Below, one piece after another: positions 19,703 to 30,151 of a stretch of DNA of 64,000 nt. A program made the position numbers and the translations under genes. The first letter of the stretch is position 1. Every line of letters starts with the position of its first letter. The notes beneath the pieces were generated by a model. That model saw only the letters and a list, made by a program, of their open reading frames with translations. It made no database searches and was not told the DNA's origin. The DNA comes from Chloropicon primus (Eukaryota; Chlorophyta; Chloropicophyceae; Chloropicales; Chloropicaceae): the NCBI GenBank assembly GCA_023205875.1, contig CP060759.1:349501-413500 (forward strand), read 5' to 3'.

Positions 19703-20281
19703 TCACTCCTTGCAGGGCAGGGCGAAAGGAGCTCCGGCTTCCACCGTCCTGATGGCCCCGTACGGCGCTCTGCAGAGCTGGTGCTTCTCCCTCCCGTGGT
19801 ACCAGTAAAAGTCGCTGCAGGTGTGGGTGGAGTACGTCAGCACGATCTTCTTCTGCTCGCTCCGGAAGGCGACCCCCCTCGGCGTGTGCGACACGTCCTT
19901 GGCCCCCGCGAAGCTGACCGAGCTGAAGAAGCTGCTCGGCTGCTTCCTCGGGATGCCGTCCCTCTCCAGGTTGAACGTCTCGTCGATGATCGAGTAGCAC
20001 ATCCCCGGCACGCAGTTCGTCAGCTCCAGCGTGCAGTTCTCTTCCCCGAAGCTCATTTTCAGCACCCCCGCTCCCTCGTTCTCTCCCTTCTCCTCCCCGA
20101 GCACGCTCTCTATCTGGCAGTTCCTGTCCAGGAGGTCTTCCGTCTTGACCGCCCTCAGCGTGCACGCGCTCGAGGCCCTCCTGTCTGGGAACTTGGACGC
20201 TTCCGCCATTGCCGCCACCGTCACTGCCACCACGGCCACCGCCCAAAGGCGCCACCTTGGGTCCCCCATCCTCCAGTTCAT
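19703..20281 (-). CDS. Small secreted Cys-rich protein of unknown function
   Basis: The predicted protein has 192 residues (187 from a second ATG at 20266). An Arg-containing start followed by LWAVAVVAVTVAAMAEA is a clear signal peptide. The mature part has eight Cys, including a NCVPGMC cluster, spread over about 160 residues, which suggests disulfide bonds in the secretory pathway or outside the cell. NCT and similar sequons suggest N-glycosylation. I recognise no family. Coding status is supported by the intact frame, the signal peptide, codon use like its neighbours and placement convergent to SEC24. Confidence 0.68.
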   Translation of the reverse strand: MNWRMGDPRWRLWAVAVVAVTVAAMAEASKFPDRRASSACTLRAVKTEDLLDRNCQIESVLGEEKGENEGAGVLKMSFGEENCTLELTNCVPGMCYSIIDETFNLERDGIPRKQPSSFFSSVSFAGAKDVSHTPRGVAFRSEQKKIVLTYSTHTCSDFYWYHGREKHQLCRAPYGAIRTVEAGAPFALPCKE

Positions 20282-20558
20282 TGGCCTCTTCTCGCGCGCC
20301 TTTCCCTTTCAAAAGCCTGTCCCCCCAAGAAGCAGAGAAGCAGGAAGAGTAAACTCTTGGAGAGGAAGAAGAATAACTCGAGCGGGGTGAAGGAGAGGGA
20401 GGAGGAAGGAGGGAGGAGGAGGATCACTTCCACTTCCTTTCTTCTTCTCTTCTTATCCTCTTTGATGCATGTCTTCCTTCTCCATGTTCAACGAAAGACG
20501 AAAGAAAAAACCTAACCCTAAACCTCTTCTCCTCCCTCGTCCTCGTCCCCTCCCCGTC

Positions 20559-20593
<35 letters not shown>

Positions 20594-20795
20594 TGTGTGT
20601 TGTGTTTTGTGTTTTAGTTAGGTGAATCTACTGGGATTTTTTTGCCGGGAAAAAAGAGGAAAAAAATTGGATGGCAGCGCGGGGAAGCGGCGAAAGCGGC
20701 GAGGCGAGGGTGCGTTGGGCGAGGGAGAGGAGGGAGGGGTGAAGGCGAGGAGGGGAAGGGGGAGGAGAGAGGGAGAGAGGAGGGAGGTGTTAGCG
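20282..20795. promoter_or_regulatory. Divergent promoter with telo-box and a 33-base T run
   Basis: This 514 bp stretch lies between the Cys-rich orphan and the helicase gene. It holds cctaaccctaaacc at about 20511-20524, the plant telo-box type found near translation and ribosome genes, and an uninterrupted T run at 20560-20592 followed by a short GT tract. An open frame continues into the helicase from 20622 but looks like leader. Confidence 0.55.
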
Positions 20796-22661
20796 ATGAG
20801 TTACGTCCCGCCGCACTTGAGGAATCGTGGGGACCCGCCCGGTCGCGAGGACGAGCGACAGAGGGGAGGGTACGGCAGGGATTACGGCGGTAACAGGGGG
20901 GGGTACGGCGGGAGGGAGGAGTATGGCGGAGGGATGGACTATGGGAGGGACTTCGGAGGGAGGGGGAGGGAGAGAGGGAGGGACTACGGGTATGGGTACG
21001 GCGATCGCGACAGAGGAGGCGGCGGGGGCGGGGGGTACGGAGGAGACCGGGGATACGGGAGGAGGGAGGAGAGGGGCCAGGGGTACGGGGGCAGGGACGG
21101 TTACGGCGGGAGGGACGGTTACGGAGGAGGATACAGAGATCGGGAGGGCCCGCCGATGCCCAGGGTGAGCCAGCCTATGGGCCCCAGCTCGACCGAGGAA
21201 GCGGCTTTCGCGTGCTGGGAGCCGTCCCAGAGGGTGAAGGACCTCACGGACGAGCAGATCAAGGAGATCAGGACGAGGCTGAACCTGACGATCGAGACGG
21301 AGAAGGGGGAGCCGAGCTGCCCGCCTCCGATAGAGTCTTTCGAGGACATGCAGCTCTCGAGGGACATCATGATGGACATTAGGCTCCACGAGTACACGAA
21401 GCCCACTCCCATCCAGGCCCAGGCGATCCCGACGGCCCTGTCGGGAAGGGACATCCTCGGGTGCGCCGAGACGGGAAGCGGGAAGACCGCGTCCTTCTCC
21501 ATCCCGATGATAGCTCACTGCTCGAACCAGCCCCCCCTGAAGAGGGGGGACGGGCCCTTTGCCGTCGTGCTCGCGCCGACCAGGGAGCTCGCCCAGCAGA
21601 TCGCGGACGAGTGCAAGATGTTCTCCCACTCCAGCAAGATGAGGACTTGCATCATTGTTGGCGGGGCTCCCATCCAGGAGCAGAGGCAGATGCTGAGGCA
21701 GGGGGTGGAGGTTGTGGTGGCCACGCCCGGGAGGTTCCTGGACCACCTTCAGCAGAGGAACACGAACCTCCAGAGGGTTAGCTATGTGGTCCTGGACGAG
21801 GCGGACAGGATGCTTGACATGGGTTTCGAGCCCCAGATCAGGGAGATTCTCACGAACCTTCCCGAGAAGCACCAGACTCTGCTCTTCAGTGCCACCATGC
21901 CCGAAGAGATCGAGGGCCTTGCGAACGAGTACCTGAACAAGCCGGTGAGGGTGAAGGTCGGGGCCGTGAGCAGGCCCACGGCGAACGTGGTGCAGCACCT
22001 GCAGAAGACGACCGAGCAGGACAAGCTCGAGGCTCTCCTGAACTTGGTCTCCCAGGAGTTCGAGATGGCCTCAAGGGTGGGAGGCCCCTCGGCGAAGCTT
22101 CCGATGACTGTGGTGTTCGTGGAGACGAAGGCGAGGTGCGAGGAGGTGAAGGACACCCTCAACGTGAACAACTTCTCGGCCGTGGCCCTGCACGGAGGAA
22201 TAGAGCAAAGGATGAGGGAGGCTGCCCTCATCCAGTTCAGGAAGGGCCACGCCCAGATTCTTGTCGCGACCGACATTGCCAGCAGAGGTTTGGACGTCTC
22301 GGGCATCGCCCACGTCATCAACATGGACCTGCCCCGCCAGTTCGAGGACTACGTGCACAGGATAGGGCGAACGGGAAGGGCCGGTATGAGCGGAAGGGCG
22401 ACGAGCTTTTACACCGACAGGGACTCGTATGTCGTGGCACAGATCAAGTACGCCATCGCTCAGCTGGAGAAGGGCAACGACCTCGTGTTTGCGACCGGGA
22501 AGGCAGCGAGAGCAAGGGAAAGGGAGAAGGCTGCCCAGGCAAAGGCGGGAATAACAAGCACGGATGCGGCCGAGGAGGGGGCCGTGAAGCTGAACCACAA
22601 GTTCATGAACTTGAACATGAACAAGGAAGAAGGGTGTGCCGATGACGCTTGGGATGACTAA
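20796..22661 (+). CDS. DDX3: DED1/DDX3-type DEAD-box RNA helicase
   Basis: The predicted protein has 621 residues. DED1/DDX3 helicases unwind 5' UTR structure and promote translation initiation. The start is set by MSYVPPHLRNRG, the conserved N-terminal element of the family, although the frame is open further upstream. A Gly/Arg/Tyr-rich low-complexity region (residues 12-125) is followed by the helicase core: the Q motif, AETGSGKT, PTRELAQQI, DEAD in VLDEADRMLDMG, SAT, and HRIGRTGRAG. The gene has no intron. The RGG-rich leader suggests RNA binding and condensate behaviour, as in relatives. Confidence 0.93.
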   Translation: MSYVPPHLRNRGDPPGREDERQRGGYGRDYGGNRGGYGGREEYGGGMDYGRDFGGRGRERGRDYGYGYGDRDRGGGGGGGYGGDRGYGRREERGQGYGGRDGYGGRDGYGGGYRDREGPPMPRVSQPMGPSSTEEAAFACWEPSQRVKDLTDEQIKEIRTRLNLTIETEKGEPSCPPPIESFEDMQLSRDIMMDIRLHEYTKPTPIQAQAIPTALSGRDILGCAETGSGKTASFSIPMIAHCSNQPPLKRGDGPFAVVLAPTRELAQQIADECKMFSHSSKMRTCIIVGGAPIQEQRQMLRQGVEVVVATPGRFLDHLQQRNTNLQRVSYVVLDEADRMLDMGFEPQIREILTNLPEKHQTLLFSATMPEEIEGLANEYLNKPVRVKVGAVSRPTANVVQHLQKTTEQDKLEALLNLVSQEFEMASRVGGPSAKLPMTVVFVETKARCEEVKDTLNVNNFSAVALHGGIEQRMREAALIQFRKGHAQILVATDIASRGLDVSGIAHVINMDLPRQFEDYVHRIGRTGRAGMSGRATSFYTDRDSYVVAQIKYAIAQLEKGNDLVFATGKAARAREREKAAQAKAGITSTDAAEEGAVKLNHKFMNLNMNKEEGCADDAWDD

Positions 22662-22746
22662 AAAAAAGGTTATTTGTTTTGCTCAATAAAGATCCTCAGA
22701 TTTACTCGAACGTCTTCTGTCCAGCATTGTTCTATCAAGACAATTG

Positions 22747-22926
22747 TCATTCGGCCGGCTGCTGCATCTGCGCTGTGAATGGGTTCGCAATCTCTTCGAT
22801 TCCCGCTGTCGGTGATACTGCCATCACAACCGTTCCTCGGCACACCACGAGACCAAGCTTCCTCGTGTTGGTTGTCACCCTGGACATATCTTCCGGATCT
22901 GCACACCCAAGCAGAGAATAGATGGG

Positions 22927-22971
<45 letters not shown>

Positions 22972-23383
22972 AGTCAGTACACTGGTGCCACAGCACGTTG
23001 GGAGGGCCGTCCTTCGTCAAAGAAGCTCGAAGCCTCGCACTTACCCCTGAGGTATTCCACTGCGTCATCTAATACCATATTCAGCAGCTGGTCATACCCC
23101 TTCAATGTCCCCGAAACTGCAAGGCAAAAAGGAAAGCAGAAGAAACAAGTCAGCTACCACAACCCCCCCTCACCTCAACCCACTTCCCCAACAAAACCTT
23201 TCCCCACCATGGACACCGAGGCCTCTCTCCCTCCCTCTGTCTTTGGCGGTAAGTCCTCCGTCTCCGTCTTCTCGTTTCGTTTCGTTTCGTTTCGTGCGTA
23301 CCTTCCCTTCCCCCCGCGAGCTTGACGTGGACGCCCTTGTCCACGAACTTGGCCAGCTCCACAGCCGACTGCTTGTGCGACAT
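22747..23383 (-). CDS. LSM7: LSm7, subunit of the LSm1-7/2-8 rings
   Basis: Three small exons (23302-23383, 23045-23116, 22747-22898) give 101 residues, close to the 103 of human LSm7. LSm7 is part of the heptameric rings that bind U6 snRNA or decapping substrates. The protein begins MSHKQSAVELAKFVDKGV. Exon 2 carries the Sm1 core GTLKGYDQLLNMVLDDA, and exon 3 carries the Sm2 motif LGLVVCRGTVV. All junctions are GT-AG and keep phase. The frames are too short to show individually, so this gene is easily missed. The intron between exons 2 and 3 contains a GATA/GA microsatellite. It is divergent to the glucosidase gene across 158 bp. Confidence 0.92.
22928..22974. repeat. (GATA)n/(GA)n microsatellite in an LSM7 intron
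   Basis: About eight GATA units run into a GA tract within the second LSM7 intron. Confidence 0.9.
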
Positions 23384-23541
23384 CTCCCTCCCTCCCTCTC
23401 TCTCTCTCTCCTCTCTCTCCTCGCTCTCTCCCTCGTCTCTCTCTCTCTTCCGCCGCAGTCGATTGCGATCGATCGATTTTGATTTGAAGGGGAGCAGAAG
23501 GGCACGAGGAGGCCTCGCTCGGTGCGCGGTTTGCGTTTGCG

Positions 23542-26277
23542 ATGAAGGGAACGAGGGCGGAGGACGGCATGAAGGGAACGAGGGCAACGCGCGTTGTCTT
23601 GTTTCTTCTCTTCGTGTTGCTGTGCTGCACCAAAGCGGCGTCTGGTTTCAAGGAAAACGAATTCAAAACCTGCGCCAAGTCGAGCTTTTGTCAAAGGCTG
23701 CGTTCCGTGCCACCCGAGCACAAGTATGTGATCGAGTCGCTCGAGGCGGACGACTCCGGTGCGGTGAGGGGTAAGGTCTCGGTCGTGGACGAGGATGCGG
23801 AGGACGAGACCTTGCACAAGGATATCGACTTTGCTCTCTTGGCGTACGAGTCTGGCGTGCTTCGCCTGAAGGTTTCTCAGCCAGGGAGGTTTGAGGTGCC
23901 AGAGGTTCTCCTGGACGATCTGAAGCAGGTGCCACTGACGTCGCAGTCCAAGGCGAGCGCCCAAGAGATCTTCCAGTTCCAGAACTCCTTGGTTGTTGTG
24001 ACCTTGAGTCCCATGAAGGTTGAAGTGTACGGCGACAAGTCGAAGATAACCACGCCTACTGTCGTGTTCAACGAGAACAGCTTGTTCAACTTTGAGAGAC
24101 AGGTGAAGCCTGGTGAGAATGGGTCCAGCGAGTGGGCGGAGACGTTTTTGTCTCACAGCGACACCAGGAAGAATGGGCCGATGGGACTCTCGATCGATGT
24201 TCACTTTCCTGGAGCAAACCACGTGTTTGGGATACCCGAGAGAGCGACGCGTTTCTCGCTCCCGCCTACCAAGGAGGTGCACGCAAACGGCGAAAAGGTC
24301 CTTCACGAGCCGTACCGACTCTACAACCTGGACGTCTTCGAGTATCTGCACGACCACCCCTTTGGCCTGTATGGCAGCATTCCTTTCCTCACAGCGAAGA
24401 AAGTTGGTTCGACCACCGGTGCTTTCTGGCTGAACGCAGCGGAGATGTACGTGGACATCTGGAAGACCGACAAGGGCACGAGCACTCAGTGGGTCTCCGA
24501 GAGCGGAATTGTGGACCTGTTCTTTTTCATTGGCCCGGAGCCAAAAGATGTGGCGCGTCAGTACTCCTCAATGACTGGGGGCACGCAAATGCCTCAGCTC
24601 TTCTCGCTGGGGTATCACCAGTGCCGCTGGAACTACAAGGACGAGGAGGACGTGGCCACGGTGGACAGCAACTTCGATCACTTTGGAATTCCCTGTGACG
24701 TGATCTGGCTTGATATCGAGCACACTGACGGAAAGCGGTACATGACTTGGGACAAAGCGCACTTTCCTACGCCGGAGAACATGCAAAACAGCTTGGCGGA
24801 GAAGGGCAGGAAGATGGTCGCCATTGTGGATCCTCACATCAAGAAGGACGATTCCTACCACATCTTCAAGGAAGCTCAGGGCAAGAGCTACTTCGTGAGG
24901 AACAAGGACGGGACCGACTTTGACGGTTGGTGCTGGCCCGGCTCATCGATGTACTTGGACATGCTCAATCCAGAAATTAGGAAGTGGTGGGCAACTAAGT
25001 TTGTGCCAGAGGTATTCAAGGGCTCGACGGAGAGTCTGTACATCTGGAATGACATGAATGAGCCAAGCGTGTTCAATGGCCCTGAGATCACCATGCACAA
25101 GGACAACTTGCACTACAACGACATAGAGCACAGGGATGTTCACAACATTTATGGTTACCTGTATCACATGGCAACCGCGGAGGGCCTCGTCTACAGGGGA
25201 GACAAAAGCCTGGCAAAGCCTTCGGACAGAGCTTTTGTCCTGAGCAGGGCTTTCTTCTCAGGGTCTCAGAGAGTTGGGCCGGTGTGGACCGGCGACAATA
25301 CCGCGGACTGGAACCATCTCAAGGTCTCCATCCCCATGTGCCTCACCCTCGGCGTCTCTGGCTTGACTTTCAGTGGGGCTGACGTTGGCGGGTTCTTTGG
25401 AAATCCAAATTCTGAGCTGTTGACGAGGTGGTACCAGCTGGGAATCTTTTACCCTTTCTTCAGAGCCCACGCTCACATCGACACAAAGAGGAGGGAGCCG
25501 TGGCTGTTCGAGGAGAGCGTCATGTCCAACATCAGGTCTGCTATTCAGCTGAGGTACAATCTCATGCCCTACATCTACACGCTCTTTCACATGGCGCACA
25601 AGGATGGTGCACCTGTGATGAGGCCGATCTGGTACGAGTTCCCTGAGCAGGAAGACACGTTCTCTTCCGAAGACGCCTTCCTGTTTGGGCCCTCTTTGCT
25701 TGTCAGCCCTGTGCTGGAGGAAGGGGCGAAGGCAGTCAATGTCCTTTTCCCTGGCAAGGACCTTTGGTACGACCTCTTTGGTGACAAGGTCTATGACGCG
25801 GAGAAGACGCCAAGAGTTCCCATGCCAGTCACAATGGAATCGATTCCTGTTCACGTGAGAGGAGGAAGCATCATTCCTCGCAGAATGCGGCCAAGGAGGA
25901 ACACGGAGGCCATGAAAAAGGACCCTTTCACGATCGTTGTGGCCCTGGACAAGAACCAAGAGGCCAGGGGGTCGTTCTATCTTGATGACGGTTCCTCGTT
26001 CGATTTCCAGCAGAAGAGAAAGTTCTTGTCTTCGACGTTCGTGTTCAAGAACTACAGACTGGAGAATGATGTGTACCACAACGCCCTGTACTTCACTAAC
26101 GAGTTTACGAAGGTCGAGAAAATTATTGTGAGGGGCCTGAAGAGAAAGGTTGGGAAGGTGGATGGCAACATGACGAAAATCAAAGACTTCTCTTGCACAC
26201 AGGAAGGGGGCACTTGGACCCTGGTGATAAAGAAGCCTGACCTGAGCTTGACAGAAAACTGGTCTTTGAAGCTGTAA
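23542..26277 (+). CDS. GANAB: ER glucosidase II alpha subunit (GH31)
   Basis: The predicted protein has 911 residues. Glucosidase II trims the two inner glucoses from N-glycans and so controls the calnexin cycle in the ER. A signal peptide (VVLFLLFVLLCCTKAASG) follows a short basic leader; a second ATG at 23569 is also possible. The GH31 core has HQCRWNYKDEEDV, the IWLDIEHTDGKRY segment and the nucleophile motif WNDMNEPSVFNGPE with Asp at about residue 504. There is no C-terminal KDEL, which fits the alpha subunit, as it is normally retained through a beta subunit. The stop codon lies in a 17-bp tandem duplication. The gene is convergent to PRP16. Confidence 0.94.
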   Translation: MKGTRAEDGMKGTRATRVVLFLLFVLLCCTKAASGFKENEFKTCAKSSFCQRLRSVPPEHKYVIESLEADDSGAVRGKVSVVDEDAEDETLHKDIDFALLAYESGVLRLKVSQPGRFEVPEVLLDDLKQVPLTSQSKASAQEIFQFQNSLVVVTLSPMKVEVYGDKSKITTPTVVFNENSLFNFERQVKPGENGSSEWAETFLSHSDTRKNGPMGLSIDVHFPGANHVFGIPERATRFSLPPTKEVHANGEKVLHEPYRLYNLDVFEYLHDHPFGLYGSIPFLTAKKVGSTTGAFWLNAAEMYVDIWKTDKGTSTQWVSESGIVDLFFFIGPEPKDVARQYSSMTGGTQMPQLFSLGYHQCRWNYKDEEDVATVDSNFDHFGIPCDVIWLDIEHTDGKRYMTWDKAHFPTPENMQNSLAEKGRKMVAIVDPHIKKDDSYHIFKEAQGKSYFVRNKDGTDFDGWCWPGSSMYLDMLNPEIRKWWATKFVPEVFKGSTESLYIWNDMNEPSVFNGPEITMHKDNLHYNDIEHRDVHNIYGYLYHMATAEGLVYRGDKSLAKPSDRAFVLSRAFFSGSQRVGPVWTGDNTADWNHLKVSIPMCLTLGVSGLTFSGADVGGFFGNPNSELLTRWYQLGIFYPFFRAHAHIDTKRREPWLFEESVMSNIRSAIQLRYNLMPYIYTLFHMAHKDGAPVMRPIWYEFPEQEDTFSSEDAFLFGPSLLVSPVLEEGAKAVNVLFPGKDLWYDLFGDKVYDAEKTPRVPMPVTMESIPVHVRGGSIIPRRMRPRRNTEAMKKDPFTIVVALDKNQEARGSFYLDDGSSFDFQQKRKFLSSTFVFKNYRLENDVYHNALYFTNEFTKVEKIIVRGLKRKVGKVDGNMTKIKDFSCTQEGGTWTLVIKKPDLSLTENWSLKL

Positions 26278-26395
26278 AGTCTTTGAAGCTGTAAAGTACA
26301 ACTATACATCAATCGATTTTATTACAATACACCATTTCACCCCGTGGCACCCTGGCGCGAGATCAGCTCAAATGCTCATGGCGCACACACGTATC

Positions 26396-29300
26396 TCAGA
26401 AAAATCTTCTTTTGACGCTTGACTTCCCCGGCATGGCAATCGATTTCTTCTCCCGCTGTCTCCGCGATTTCTTTTCCTCTTCTTCTCTAGCGGCAGCGGC
26501 CGCCTTCTGTCTCTTGAATACGTTCATCTCGGCCTCCATCGCCGCGGCTTCAATGGCACCCCTCTGCTCGGATTTCAGCTTGGTTTCATCCGTTTCCTTG
26601 ATGGTGAAGAATATGCTCCCATAGTCTGCTAGCCATTCTGGCTCCACTGCTGTCACACACTGCATGTACTCCTTGCTTGTCATGACCAGCTCATGATACA
26701 CGACGTAGTCTGGAGTGTAACCGAGGCCGTACAGCGCGCTTGTCGGGTGAAGATGGCAAGGTATGCCACTTCTGCAATTGACGTATTCCCCAATGCCTTT
26801 CAATTTTGAGGCATGGTGGAAATAAGACGAGCAGATTGCCTGCCTCACCACGTCCCACTCCAACTGCGTAGACGTGACCGGAAGCTTCTGCTGCTCCATG
26901 ATGTCAATCATTTGGGATCTCACCTCTCTGGCCTTCCGCAGTATCTTCGCATGCAAGAAGTGCCTGGCACACCAGTCTCCCCTGTACTTGTTGTTTTTCC
27001 ACTGGTTGTAAATATGCAGAAGCGTGAGGTGATCGCTTTCGGGGACAAAGAATTTCTCCCTTGCCGCGTCGCTCTCCTCCTGCCTGTCCGTCGGGCGGAA
27101 GAAAACAGGCGGGACGCTGAGCATGGAGACAACTGTGAGGATTTCACTTGTGCAGCCAAGCTCGTGTCCCATCAGGAGCATCTTTGCGAGGGGCGGGTCC
27201 AATGGGAACTGCACCATCTTTTTCCCCAGGCTCGTCAAGTTTCCCGTGTTATCCAAAGCCCCAAGAATCCACAACTGAAACATGGACTTCAGAAGGTTGT
27301 CCTGAGGAGGAGGGTCCATGAAGTCAAAGTGCAGCAGGTTGTCGACTTTCAGGCTCTTCAGCAGAAGGATCACGTTGCCAAGGTTTGTCCTCTGAATCTC
27401 TGGAACGTTCACCTCCAGCATCTCATTCTTGTACGCGTATTGCGTGAACATGCGGTAACAAGTTCCTGGTCCAGTACGGCCGGCCCTTCCGGAGCGCTGG
27501 TTCACACCCGCTCTGCTGCAGGGAAAGACCTGGAGAGCATCCATTCCCATCTTTGGGTTGTACACTTTCATTTTCACGTAGCCACAGTCCACGACGTACA
27601 GGATGCCATCCACGGTGAGGGAGGTCTCCGCGATGTTCGTGCTGATGATGCATTTGCGTACATTGTCCGGGGCTTTCTCAAAGATCTGCGCCTGGAGATC
27701 CGCGGGAAGCTGCGAATACATCGGAAGGATGGATAATTCAGGAGCATCTTCGAGCTGGTCCAGCCTCTCCTTCAGGGTGAAGCAGCAGCACTCAATTTCT
27801 TCCTGGCCCGTCATGAATATGAGCATATCGCCCGGGGGATGGCTCAAGTGAATTGCCAGGGCTTGCTTCACTGCTGCCTCGACGTAGTCCTCCACGGGAG
27901 TTTTGCTGAAAATGGTTTGCACAGGAAAGGTTCTGCCAGGAATGTTGAATATCGGGACTTGTCCAAAAAAGTTTGAAAACTTTTCTGAGTTCAGGGTGGC
28001 GGACGTGACGATGAGGCGGAAATCTCTCCTCCGCGAGAGGACTTTCTTCAGAATTCCAAAAAGCACGTCCGTGTTCAAGCTCCTTTCGTGGGCCTCGTCC
28101 ATGATTACAGCACAGTACCGATCCAAGTCGTCTTCCTTCAAGGTCTCCCGAAGTAGAACACCATCGGTCATGTACTTGATCTTCGTCTTCTCGCTCGTGC
28201 AGTCTTCGAATCGAATGGCGTAGCCCACCTCTTCCCCAAGCCTCACACCCATTTCCTCGCTCACTCTTTTGGCCACTGACATGGCCGCTACCCTTCGAGG
28301 CTGGGTACACCCAATCATTCCCCATTTCCCGTACCCTTCCTCGTATAAGTACTGGGTCATTTGCGTTGTTTTACCGCTCCCCGTTTCGCCGACCACCACC
28401 ACAATCTGGTTCTCTCGGACCACATCCATGAGCTCCTCCCTCACCGAGAACACTGGCAAAAGACACCGCTGCTCCTGTATCGTGTTGTTCTTCGAGAATT
28501 CGCTGGCAGCCTGGGACGTCGTCTTCATGTGATCGGAAAACTTTTCGGGCTTCTTGTAGTGCTCCTCGTTGCCCTCGGGATCTGATCCCCCGTCGTTCTC
28601 CTCCTTTTGTATCCCAGCAAGTTCCCTGGCATCCGCTTCCTCTTTGATCTCCTTGGTCGTCACGCCCGTGATCTTGGCCATCTTCGAGCCTGAGACCTCC
28701 CAGAACCTCTCCCTGCTCTTGTTCGCCTCGCGCCTGGCTCTCATCTCTTTCACAATCCTCGAGCCCTTTCGTGCAACAATGGCCATGTCGCTCGTGGGGT
28801 CCTTCAGCGGAAGAACCAGATCGATTTGCTTGGTGAAGATGATCCTGCCGTCGAGGAACGGCGGCCGCGTGTCGTGCACAATGAGGAGAACGCGGCAGTC
28901 AGAGTCGAAATCCTCGTCAATCCTCTCCTTTGCCCTCACGACACCGCTTGTCATCAGTCGGTTCTCCTCCCAGACCCTGAGGTCGGCCTGTATTTCGCTC
29001 GCTCGCTTGGACTGCGCCAATGTCATTACGGTGCCGTCTCTCCTGGTGAGGTGCTGCTGCATAAGCTTGCGCTTCCTCTGGAGCATCGCCTCCTCCGCTT
29101 CGTAGTCCTGCTCAGTGAAAAGGGCCGTGGTGCCCCCGAAGCCTTCTTCGTCGGCGTCGTACCAGTGCCTATCCAACTCGCGCTCGACCTCCTTGTCGAC
29201 GCCACCCTCGTCCTCCCGTTCCCCGGAGACATTCGCGGAGCCCGCCGCCTTGACAAACGTCTTGAGAGCCGGCCTCCCCGCGGGCCTGACGAAGTTCGGC

Positions 29301-29701
29301 CGATCGGACAGCGCCGTCCTCGTCGAGGCAGAAGCAGTCCCCGTGGAACCTTCGTCAGACCCGAGCGCGCCCGCCGAGTACCTCCCCCTGCCTTGGCTCC
29401 TTCGGAACTCGCCGTCGTTCCGACTCGCTTCCCACCCGGAACTGGGACCTCTCCTCGAGGTCTGCGGCCGAGCGTCCAACTCCGAGGCGCGCCCACCCAC
29501 AGACTCCTCCTCCTCCAGCCTCCTGCTCGCCTGCTGTCTCACGTTGCTCCTGTTCCTGTTCCTCCTCTTATTCTGCTGCCCGGCGGACGACACCTTGGCC
29601 GGCGCCTTGAACCCAAAGCCCTCGACATTGTCCTCGCCGTCCTCCTCGTCCTCCTCGTACGCCAAGTGGCTTAGCATCTTCCTCTTGCCACTCCTCTCCA
29701 T
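26396..29701 (-). CDS. PRP16: PRP16/DHX38 DEAH-box splicing helicase
   Basis: The predicted protein has 1101 residues in one exon. PRP16 remodels the spliceosome after the first catalytic step. A poorly conserved basic/acidic N-terminus of about 400 residues ends in the PRP16-specific linker ([19 protein letters not shown], then [19 protein letters not shown]). The helicase core has [29 protein letters not shown] in [20 protein letters not shown], and [12 protein letters not shown]. The HA2/OB region includes [20 protein letters not shown] and the tail [22 protein letters not shown], matching PRP16 better than PRP2 or PRP22. A basic C-terminus with [10 protein letters not shown] may be a nuclear signal. 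Confidence 0.94.
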   Translation of the reverse strand: MERSGKRKMLSHLAYEEDEEDGEDNVEGFGFKAPAKVSSAGQQNKRRNRNRSNVRQQASRRLEEEESVGGRASELDARPQTSRRGPSSGWEASRNDGEFRRSQGRGRYSAGALGSDEGSTGTASASTRTALSDRPNFVRPAGRPALKTFVKAAGSANVSGEREDEGGVDKEVERELDRHWYDADEEGFGGTTALFTEQDYEAEEAMLQRKRKLMQQHLTRRDGTVMTLAQSKRASEIQADLRVWEENRLMTSGVVRAKERIDEDFDSDCRVLLIVHDTRPPFLDGRIIFTKQIDLVLPLKDPTSDMAIVARKGSRIVKEMRARREANKSRERFWEVSGSKMAKITGVTTKEIKEEADARELAGIQKEENDGGSDPEGNEEHYKKPEKFSDHMKTTSQAASEFSKNNTIQEQRCLLPVFSVREELMDVVRENQIVVVVGETGSGKTTQMTQYLYEEGYGKWGMIGCTQPRRVAAMSVAKRVSEEMGVRLGEEVGYAIRFEDCTSEKTKIKYMTDGVLLRETLKEDDLDRYCAVIMDEAHERSLNTDVLFGILKKVLSRRRDFRLIVTSATLNSEKFSNFFGQVPIFNIPGRTFPVQTIFSKTPVEDYVEAAVKQALAIHLSHPPGDMLIFMTGQEEIECCCFTLKERLDQLEDAPELSILPMYSQLPADLQAQIFEKAPDNVRKCIISTNIAETSLTVDGILYVVDCGYVKMKVYNPKMGMDALQVFPCSRAGVNQRSGRAGRTGPGTCYRMFTQYAYKNEMLEVNVPEIQRTNLGNVILLLKSLKVDNLLHFDFMDPPPQDNLLKSMFQLWILGALDNTGNLTSLGKKMVQFPLDPPLAKMLLMGHELGCTSEILTVVSMLSVPPVFFRPTDRQEESDAAREKFFVPESDHLTLLHIYNQWKNNKYRGDWCARHFLHAKILRKAREVRSQMIDIMEQQKLPVTSTQLEWDVVRQAICSSYFHHASKLKGIGEYVNCRSGIPCHLHPTSALYGLGYTPDYVVYHELVMTSKEYMQCVTAVEPEWLADYGSIFFTIKETDETKLKSEQRGAIEAAAMEAEMNVFKRQKAAAAAREEEEKKSRRQREKKSIAMPGKSSVKRRFF

Positions 29702-30151
29702 CTCAATTCTAAAGCAAGACCGAAGCCTTCTCGAATACTCCGAGCGTGAAAAGGGTCAAGAGATTGGCAATCAAAGGAATGTCGACACAAGCATTCGGAA
29801 GAAACCTTCTCCCCCTCCTTTCCACGTCTATCACGGCGTCGCTGTCCTCAGCAAGGTGGGCCACTCCTGTCCTTCCTTCTTCCCTTTCCGTCCTCCCAGT
29901 CAGTTCCTCGACCACTCAGGAAGCCAAATGGGTCAATCAAGGTATCGTTGGAAAGATCTCGGGGTCTAGTTTCGTCCAGTGTCCTCCTCTTGTCCCCTTT
30001 CCCCCTCGTTCGACCGTCAAGCCTCGCCACAGTGCTCTCCTCCCTCCTCCTCCCTCTAGGCCTCGAGATCTTTTCCAGCAATCAGTGGCTGGCAGAGGAA
30101 GAAGAAGAAGCGGAAGAGGAAAGAGGAGGGCTTTGGCCGCCGTGGTTCGGC
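29702..30151. promoter_or_regulatory. Divergent promoter between PRP16 and the UBE2O-like E2
   Basis: This 450 bp stretch is open in several frames but shows no family match. A short frame beginning at 29779 (MSTQAFGRNLLP) has mitochondrial presequence character and candidate splice donors nearby, but I could not assemble a convincing gene. It most likely holds two promoters and 5' UTRs. Confidence 0.4.
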
